Shown here piece by piece: positions 6,677 to 11,149 of a stretch of DNA of 11,149 nt; positions within the stretch are counted from its first letter, which is position 1; the number at the start of each line of letters is the position of its first letter. The notes beneath the pieces were generated by a model that searched no databases, had not been told where the DNA came from, and worked only from the letters and a program-made list of their open reading frames with translations. This stretch comes from an uncultured Acidobacteriaceae bacterium (GTDB lineage: Bacteria; Acidobacteriota; Terriglobia; Terriglobales; Acidobacteriaceae), in the NCBI GenBank assembly GCA_903842845.1, contig CAIMNN010000126.1:1-11149 (forward strand), read 5' to 3'. Made by a program: the position numbers and the translations under genes.

Positions 6677-7995
6677 ACACCATTGATCACATTGGCGGTA
6701 CCCATGTTAATCAGGGTGCATTATGGAGAGCAAAAAAAGTTATGCCACCAAAACAAGCATCTTCCATACAATGGTTCGGACTTCGCACGTGTCACTACGC
6801 GGCGCTTCTTTCCTTTCTTCCATTTTCAGTCTTATATCTTCCTGTCTACACTAATGATACAGCGGGCGTGATGACCGCTCGCGACATCACGCTCTTTGTA
6901 GTCTGGTGTACAACGGTAACTATCTTGGTGAGCAAGCGCAGTTTATCTCTTCGTGAGCACCATTGTATCCAGTTATGCGCACTGGCTTTGTTACCTGCGT
7001 TCCTTGGAATTCTTGCATCAGTCAGCTATGATTCAGCAAGTCCCTTAATGAGGGATTTTTTTCAACTTACCAAGCGGTTTGGTGGCTCATCAATTCTAAC
7101 GATTGCAGTTTTCCAGTGCACCGATCGACAGAGGACACTACTCGCAAAAACAGCGGTGATAGCGTTATTCATCATGGACTTAGTTCCTTTGACTCCAATA
7201 TATAATTGGTTCTTATTACCGCAATCTGTAAATGGCGGAATTGTTCATATGGGCTTCATCGAAGACCGGAACGCAGGTTTGCTTGGAAATCCAAATGAGT
7301 TCGGTGTAGTAGCATTCTTGGCTCTTGCGATAGCCTTGGGAGGTATTACCGGACGAAGTGCATGGCTATGGAAATTATTTGCAAGTACTTTAGCAATATA
7401 TGCTGTCGTGAGTTCAGCATCCCGGGGGGCTATGGCGGCTCTTATGTGTGCCGGACTATTTTTGGTTGTTAATGCCAGGCTATCACTAGTGAAGCAAGTT
7501 GCAATAGCGCTAGCCTTTTTTATACTTATTTGGGCGGGTTTTGAGTTCTCAGATACATACAAGAATAGAATGACAAATGCACTATCCGGAGATACCTCCG
7601 ATGTCAATTTTGTTGCCAGGTTAGACGCTCAAGAGATCGCAATAATCACAAGTGTTCACTACCCTCTCGGAGTAGGTCTGACTAATATTGCACCTGCAAC
7701 TGAGCAATATAGCGCCAATTCATTATTCGGCTTAACTAGTTCTGTAGGGACCTCAGATAGTATCTTCCTCGACTATTTACTCGCTACTGGTGTAGGAGGT
7801 CTTGCCTGCATAGTTCTGGTATTTCGATTAGCGTGGAGCCTTGTATCCACTAAGGTCAGCAGTAAACAGTGTGTATATTTGCAGGCAGGGGTGATTGGTA
7901 TCGCAGTAGCATCATTGTCGATGCTTTCTCCTGCAAGTGTTTTTGCAAGTCCATTCTTCTTCGTTCTTTTAGGACTTCATCCCAGCCGGAAGTAA
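6673..7995 (+). CDS. wzy: Wzy-type polysaccharide polymerase (O-antigen ligase/Wzy_C family)
   Basis: This 440-residue membrane protein has about ten or more apolar helices. The central part matches the Wzy_C/O-antigen-ligase pattern: GLLGNPNEFG at about 202-211, a helix, then VVSSASRGAMAAL at 245-257 with the recurrent SRG, then a large outward loop with an arginine (R316) and HYPLGVGLTN (329-338), and a helix starting SDSIFLDYLLATG (361-373). In the family these residues belong to the lipid-linked sugar site, and the enzyme joins repeat units (polymerase) or transfers a polymer to an acceptor (ligase). Next to wzx and without a visible lipid A context, polymerase is the better reading. The ATG is embedded in the wzx stop (ATGA). 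A later in-frame ATG at 6742 is an alternative start; the first 30 or so residues are hydrophilic and not conserved-looking. Confidence 0.82.
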   Translation: MNTIDHIGGTHVNQGALWRAKKVMPPKQASSIQWFGLRTCHYAALLSFLPFSVLYLPVYTNDTAGVMTARDITLFVVWCTTVTILVSKRSLSLREHHCIQLCALALLPAFLGILASVSYDSASPLMRDFFQLTKRFGGSSILTIAVFQCTDRQRTLLAKTAVIALFIMDLVPLTPIYNWFLLPQSVNGGIVHMGFIEDRNAGLLGNPNEFGVVAFLALAIALGGITGRSAWLWKLFASTLAIYAVVSSASRGAMAALMCAGLFLVVNARLSLVKQVAIALAFFILIWAGFEFSDTYKNRMTNALSGDTSDVNFVARLDAQEIAIITSVHYPLGVGLTNIAPATEQYSANSLFGLTSSVGTSDSIFLDYLLATGVGGLACIVLVFRLAWSLVSTKVSSKQCVYLQAGVIGIAVASLSMLSPASVFASPFFFVLLGLHPSRK

Positions 7996-8129
7996 TGTTC
8001 TTTACGGGCAGTCATTGCAATGCGCGCACTAACATTCTTATGACACGGCGTCTTGTCATACAATATGTTCCGACGCATATTAAGGAAGATGGTCTAATGA
8101 TCTTAAGTATAGTATCACAGAAATGTTAA
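7995..8129 (+). CDS. Possible 44-residue ORF overlapping the end of wzy
   Basis: The wzy stop and an ATG share bases (TAATG, 7993-7997), and the frame stays open to TAA at 8129. The product starts MFFTGSHCNARTN and contains MTRRLVIQYVPTHIKEDG. That inner segment faintly resembles the first strand of a GT-B glycosyltransferase (a short basic start, an apolar strand, then a proline), so the frame could be the stub of a lost transferase. The likeness is weak and short. The ORF also contains two inverted repeats (8039-8081). It may equally be non-coding spacer. Confidence 0.22.
   Translation: MFFTGSHCNARTNILMTRRLVIQYVPTHIKEDGLMILSIVSQKC
8039..8060. repeat. Inverted repeat with 7-base arms (first of a pair)
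   Basis: TATGACA at 8039-8045 and TGTCATA at 8054-8060 are perfect reverse complements separated by eight bases. It could be an operator-like dyad or an RNA hairpin. It lies in the 270-base gap between wzy and the first glycosyltransferase, one base before a second dyad of the same spacing. Confidence 0.45.
8062..8081. repeat. Inverted repeat with 6-base arms (second of a pair)
   Basis: AATATG at 8062-8067 and CATATT at 8076-8081 are perfect reverse complements, again with an eight-base spacer. The arms are AT-rich and no T-run follows, so a terminator is unlikely. The arm sequence differs from the first dyad, so the pair shares geometry rather than a motif. Confidence 0.4.
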
Positions 8130-8253
8130 TTGGGCATAGTACATGTTTCTGCCAGTTACATTACGTTTAAGCTGTACTCAAACATATTCTAAGCAGCGCT
8201 TCGTGCGAATGAGCAGTAAGTGTAAGTGACACGCTGAGACATAGAGTTTGAAA

Positions 8254-8258
8254 GGGGA
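8254..8258 (+). promoter_or_regulatory. Ribosome binding site for the first glycosyltransferase
   Basis: GGGGA, within the purine run AAAGGGGA, lies just upstream of ATG 8266 with a seven-base spacer. It favours this ATG over the in-frame TTG at 8248, which precedes the site, and over ATG 8293, which has only a weak purine stretch. Confidence 0.65.
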
Positions 8259-8265
8259 TATCGAC

Positions 8266-9480
8266 ATGCACGATTGTTCAATCGGTGATAGTATGCCGCT
8301 CAAAGTTCTTTGCCTGCATGGAGTAACTTTTGGTGGCGGCGTAACACGCTTGGTAAGAGATGGCATGCCGGAGCTAGCTAAATTACCGGGCGTACAAATC
8401 AAAGTGGCGGATCTGTATGCAAGGTCGGATATGATTGATCCCAACATTTTTGAAGTGGACATAACTGTGGGAGTTCCAGGACGTGGTTATATATCAAAGG
8501 CTAAAGGAGGATTTAAACGCTATGTCAGTCTTTTCTTGCAGTCGGGAATACACGCCCGGATTGTAATTCGTTTGGCGAAAGCTCTTAAACGGTACAACGT
8601 TATTTATATGCACTCGTATAAAGAACTCGTATTAGCCAGCTTAGCGAAGTTATTGAGCCGGAGCTCAGTTGCTCTAGTTTGGCATTGCCACGGATTAGGA
8701 GAGGGCGCTCCGCCTAGGCTGCTGACCACGCTTGCAAACCGTTGCCAACGCATACTCGCAGATTCGAATTCTGCGCGAGATAGGCTGATATTGCTTTCAA
8801 TCAGCAGTCAGCGAATCGCAACAGTACTTAATGCCGTAAAAATTCAAGCAAATAAAGAAGCTATGAACCTGACACTGCAAGAAATATCACAGGTAAGTAG
8901 CGGAAAAATAGTCATACTCGTCGCACCAGCAATAATAAACTTCGAAAAAGGTATTCATCTTGTCATTGAGGCCCTGGTAGCATTGCCACATACATGTGAA
9001 CTTTGGATAACCGGCAATGATGCAAATGGGGTCAACAGTGCGTATGTAAGTGAACTTCGGGCAATGGTGAATCGGTTAGGAATTTCCGGTCAAGTACACT
9101 TTATCGGGTTCCAGTCAGAGATCTATGGCGTAATGAAATATGCAGACATTGTTTGTATGCCTTCACTGTGTCCTGAAGGATTCGGGTTGGTTGCGGCTGA
9201 AGGAATGGCACTTGGAAAAATCGTAATCGTATCAAATCGTGGGGGGCTACCAGAAGTTGTCGATCGCGGACGGTACGGAATGATCTTTGACCCGGAAGTT
9301 CCGGGAGACCTAGCTGAGAAACTTAAGTTGGCCTTAGCCGAACCTGCTCGAATGTCGGCTTTGACCGAAGAAGCAGCCGCATATGCAGCTAACGCTTACT
9401 CTTACACGAGGTGGGCAGAAGAAGTAAGGAAAGAACTGTATACTGCATTGCAATCAGGTCAGCTATATCATTCCAGTTGA
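8266..9480 (+). CDS. GT4-family glycosyltransferase (first)
   Basis: This 404-residue cytoplasmic enzyme has the GT-B fold and would add one sugar to the lipid-linked repeat unit. The N-terminal acceptor-side domain starts at about residue 10 (MPLKVLCLHGVTFGGGVTRLV), with the glycine-rich loop GGGVTRL. WHCHGLGEG (139-147) and ILADSNSARDRL (163-174) are typical of the family. The nucleotide-sugar domain shows NFEKGIHLVIEAL (K228), QVHFIGFQSEIYGVMKYADIVCMPS, and the EX7E motif PEGFGLVAAEGMA with E304 and E312. It then has NRGGLPEVV, as in other GT4 proteins. The arginine often found shortly before the KG lysine is not evident (VAPAIINFEKG). The sugar donor and linkage cannot be deduced. It is separated from neighbours by 270 and 200 bases, so it may be independently acquired or transcribed. 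Confidence 0.88.
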   Translation: MHDCSIGDSMPLKVLCLHGVTFGGGVTRLVRDGMPELAKLPGVQIKVADLYARSDMIDPNIFEVDITVGVPGRGYISKAKGGFKRYVSLFLQSGIHARIVIRLAKALKRYNVIYMHSYKELVLASLAKLLSRSSVALVWHCHGLGEGAPPRLLTTLANRCQRILADSNSARDRLILLSISSQRIATVLNAVKIQANKEAMNLTLQEISQVSSGKIVILVAPAIINFEKGIHLVIEALVALPHTCELWITGNDANGVNSAYVSELRAMVNRLGISGQVHFIGFQSEIYGVMKYADIVCMPSLCPEGFGLVAAEGMALGKIVIVSNRGGLPEVVDRGRYGMIFDPEVPGDLAEKLKLALAEPARMSALTEEAAAYAANAYSYTRWAEEVRKELYTALQSGQLYHSS

Positions 9481-9612
9481 AGGAGCTTACCTTACTAAAT
9501 ACTTGCCCATGCGGAATCAGAACCTGCAAAGCGCGATGACGAACGAATAACTCTTTGCGCCTTTACTATGAGCCTGATTTTCAACTTTGTAGTTAATACT
9601 TTTGAAGACTTA

Positions 9613-9624
9613 TCGCTTAAGCGA
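9613..9624. repeat. Twelve-base perfect palindrome between glycosyltransferases
   Basis: TCGCTTAAGCGA is its own reverse complement, in the gap ahead of the second glycosyltransferase. It is a candidate protein-binding site; with no loop, it would be a poor RNA hairpin. I see no clear -35/-10 pair beside it. The remainder of the gap (9481-9680) shows no gene. Confidence 0.35.
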
Positions 9625-9665
9625 GTGCATGAGGAATTGTTGTTAATAGGATGTTAGTATCGACC

Positions 9666-9671
9666 GAAAGG
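9666..9671 (+). promoter_or_regulatory. Ribosome binding site for the second glycosyltransferase
   Basis: GAAAGG lies nine bases before ATG 9681 and six before GTG 9678. The two adjacent starts differ by one residue; I took the ATG. Confidence 0.6.
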
Positions 9672-9680
9672 TTTTAAGTG

Positions 9681-10928
9681 ATGCACGTAACAGTCACTCT
9701 CGAAGCAAGATACATGGTTACTCCAGACGGTGCCGTGTGGTCGGATTTCGGCATGGCACATAAATTCTGGGAGCGGTATCTGGAAGTGTTTGATGGCGTC
9801 ACAATCGTTGCTCGTGCACGTCGCGTGGAGCCTCAACTGGATGGTTGGCTGCCTGTCATTGGAAAGGGCATACAATTTCATGCTGTCCCAGACTTTCACG
9901 GCCCTTGGCAATACTTAAGGCATGCAATACATGTGCGAGCTGCAGTTCGCTCACAAATACCAAATCTGGGTGCTGTAATTCTGAGAGTACCCTCTCTGCT
10001 CGGTAATATTATGGAAGAATCTTTCACGCAAACTTGTCAGCCATTTGCCTTAGAAGTCGTGGCTGATCCTTATGAAGTTTTCGGCCCAGGCGTTGTACAG
10101 CATCCGCTCAGGCCATTTTTCCGTTGGTACTTTTCACGGCGATTGCGACGTCAGTGTCTTCATGCCGCTGCGGTTGCCTATGTTACAAAAGCGGCATTAC
10201 AACAGCGTTATCCTACGACAGGCACCTCTGCAAATATTTCCGATGTGGACCTGACCGAGGAAGCCGTTCGAGGAAGTGTGTTCCAGACATACTACTCTAA
10301 CATTGAGTTGGATTCTGAATCAGTCGTTGATCGAATTCACTATGCAAAGCAGCAAGGCCCATATCAACTAGTAACAGTGGGTTCCCTGGCGCAACTATAC
10401 AAAGGCTCAGATATCCTGATAGAAGCAGTTGCACATTGTGTTCAACAAGGTGTCAATCTGACCGCAGTCATAGTTGGCGATGGCATGTACAAGCAGGAAC
10501 TGATTGGGCTGGCAGAACGCTTGGGAATCAGCTCACGCATTCACTTCGTCGGCCATCTTCCAGCAGGAGGAGCTGTTCGGGAAGTTCTAGATGCGTCTGA
10601 TCTCTTCGTGCTACCCTCTCGCACCGAAGGTCTGCCGCGAGCCATGATAGAGGCCATGGCACGTGGGCTGCCTTGCATCGGGTCCGACGTTGGCGGCATT
10701 CCTGAACTGCTCGACGCAACCGAATTGGTCCCTGTGAGCAATTCGATTGAACTCGCTTTAAAGATACAGCATATATTGCAGAACCCTTCAAGAATGGAAA
10801 CAATGTCTCGCAAGAACATAGCGACGGCAATGGAATATCGAGACACTATCTTATCTGCCAGGCGCAAATATTTTTATCAACACGTCCGTGAAATCACTGA
10901 ATGTTGGGGCAGAAGCAAGAAAATATGA
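9681..10928 (+). CDS. GT4-family glycosyltransferase (second)
   Basis: This 415-residue GT-B enzyme is distinct from the previous one. The N-terminal part (VTVTLEARYMVTPDGAVWSDFGMAHKFWERYLEVFDGVTIVARAR) contains the acceptor-side region; residues 119-145 (ALEVVADPYEVFGPG and on) resemble related capsular transferases. The donor-side domain begins at about 228 with YQLVTVGSLAQLYKGSDILIEA (K241), continues with VIVGDGMYKQELIGLAERLGISSRIHFVGHLP, and carries the EX7E motif in RTEGLPRAMIEAMARGLPCIGSDVGGIPELL with E316 and E324. It would transfer a hexose-type sugar from a nucleotide donor, but identity and linkage are unknown. Its stop codon overlaps the next start (ATGA, 10925-10928), tying it to the third glycosyltransferase. 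A 200-base gap precedes it. Base composition looks somewhat more balanced than in wzx and wzy. Confidence 0.88.
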   Translation: MHVTVTLEARYMVTPDGAVWSDFGMAHKFWERYLEVFDGVTIVARARRVEPQLDGWLPVIGKGIQFHAVPDFHGPWQYLRHAIHVRAAVRSQIPNLGAVILRVPSLLGNIMEESFTQTCQPFALEVVADPYEVFGPGVVQHPLRPFFRWYFSRRLRRQCLHAAAVAYVTKAALQQRYPTTGTSANISDVDLTEEAVRGSVFQTYYSNIELDSESVVDRIHYAKQQGPYQLVTVGSLAQLYKGSDILIEAVAHCVQQGVNLTAVIVGDGMYKQELIGLAERLGISSRIHFVGHLPAGGAVREVLDASDLFVLPSRTEGLPRAMIEAMARGLPCIGSDVGGIPELLDATELVPVSNSIELALKIQHILQNPSRMETMSRKNIATAMEYRDTILSARRKYFYQHVREITECWGRSKKI

Positions 10929-11149
10929 CAAACGATGCACAACTTAGTTCAGAAATCCGTGTCCAGCAGCCTCGGCTCCTTGTCGTCACAACTGTTGCCG
11001 CTACGCTTCGGGCTTTTCTATTGCCATTCGCCCGTCACTTCCGTGCAAAAGGATGGCAGGTCGACGCTCTTGCTACCGGTGTTTCTAAATCAGCAGAATG
11101 CCTGGATAATTTTAATGCTGTATACGAGGCTGGCTGGAGCAGGAACCCT
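10925..11149 (+). CDS. Third glycosyltransferase, N-terminal part (cut by window edge)
   Basis: The frame opens at ATG 10925, overlapping the stop of the preceding gene, and stays open for 75 codons to the right edge. Residues 16-50 (PRLLVVTTVAATLRAFLLPFARHFRAKGWQVDALATG) match the first strand and helix of GT4 transferases of the kind used in capsule and O-antigen synthesis: strand, TT.A.TLRAFLLPF loop and helix, then a second strand VDALA. The donor-binding half with the EX7E motif would lie beyond the window, so family membership rests on the N-terminus only. A purine-rich stretch before the ATG (AGAAGCAAGAAAAT) is a weak ribosome site; coupling to the upstream stop is more likely. Confidence 0.7.
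   Translation, partial: MTNDAQLSSEIRVQQPRLLVVTTVAATLRAFLLPFARHFRAKGWQVDALATGVSKSAECLDNFNAVYEAGWSRNP

Noticed and set aside
6694..6701. GGCGGTAC, one base off the core of the enteric ops element used by RfaH
   Set aside because: It lies inside the wzy coding region and not in an operon leader, and the target of this NusG-like protein need not resemble ops.
9526..9558. GCAAAG / CTTTGC inverted repeat in the gap after the first glycosyltransferase
   Set aside because: Six-base arms with a 21-base loop make a weak structure and no T-run follows.

Overview
The window holds the front part of a Wzx/Wzy-type exopolysaccharide or capsule locus. All genes are on the + strand. The family mix is a short NusG paralogue of the UpxY kind, an export protein with two SLBB domains and no lipobox cysteine, and a chain-length regulator fused to a tyrosine kinase. 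This points to a Gram-negative-type (diderm) bacterium, most plausibly an acidobacterium of the Terriglobia type. That placement is an inference from gene content and style, not a proof.

Layout. (1) 1-1743 is a regulatory front end: a NusG/RfaH-like antitermination factor, a TetR-family repressor, and a 90-residue ribbon-helix-helix protein with a coiled-coil tail. (2) 1787-5041 is the conserved export machinery: a Wza-like outer-membrane export protein followed 18 bases later by a Wzc-like protein with Wzz domain, coiled coil, BY-kinase domain and tyrosine-rich tail. (3) 5042 to the right edge is the polymer-specific cassette: a Wzx flippase, a Wzy-type polymerase overlapping it by ATGA, a GT4 glycosyltransferase, a second GT4 glycosyltransferase, and the start of a third, again joined by an ATGA overlap.

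The genes form one pathway. Glycosyltransferases build a lipid-linked repeat unit, Wzx flips it, Wzy polymerises it in the periplasm, the Wzc-like kinase sets chain length and gates export, and the Wza-like protein carries the polymer outward. The NusG-like protein would be expected to help RNA polymerase read through the long operon. No initiating sugar-phosphate transferase and no low-molecular-weight tyrosine phosphatase lies in the window; they may lie beyond its edges.

The style changes at about 5042. Upstream genes are tightly packed and GC-richer. Downstream, AT-richer codons (TTA, ATA, AGA) become frequent and three gaps of 200-270 bases appear. Two of these gaps contain short unrecognised ORFs (about 45 codons) that overlap wzx or wzy, and one contains two adjacent inverted repeats. 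This fits a conserved backbone joined to an exchangeable cassette. I see no tRNA, rRNA, CRISPR array, insertion sequence or convincing intrinsic terminator. No gene-free stretch exceeds 300 bases.
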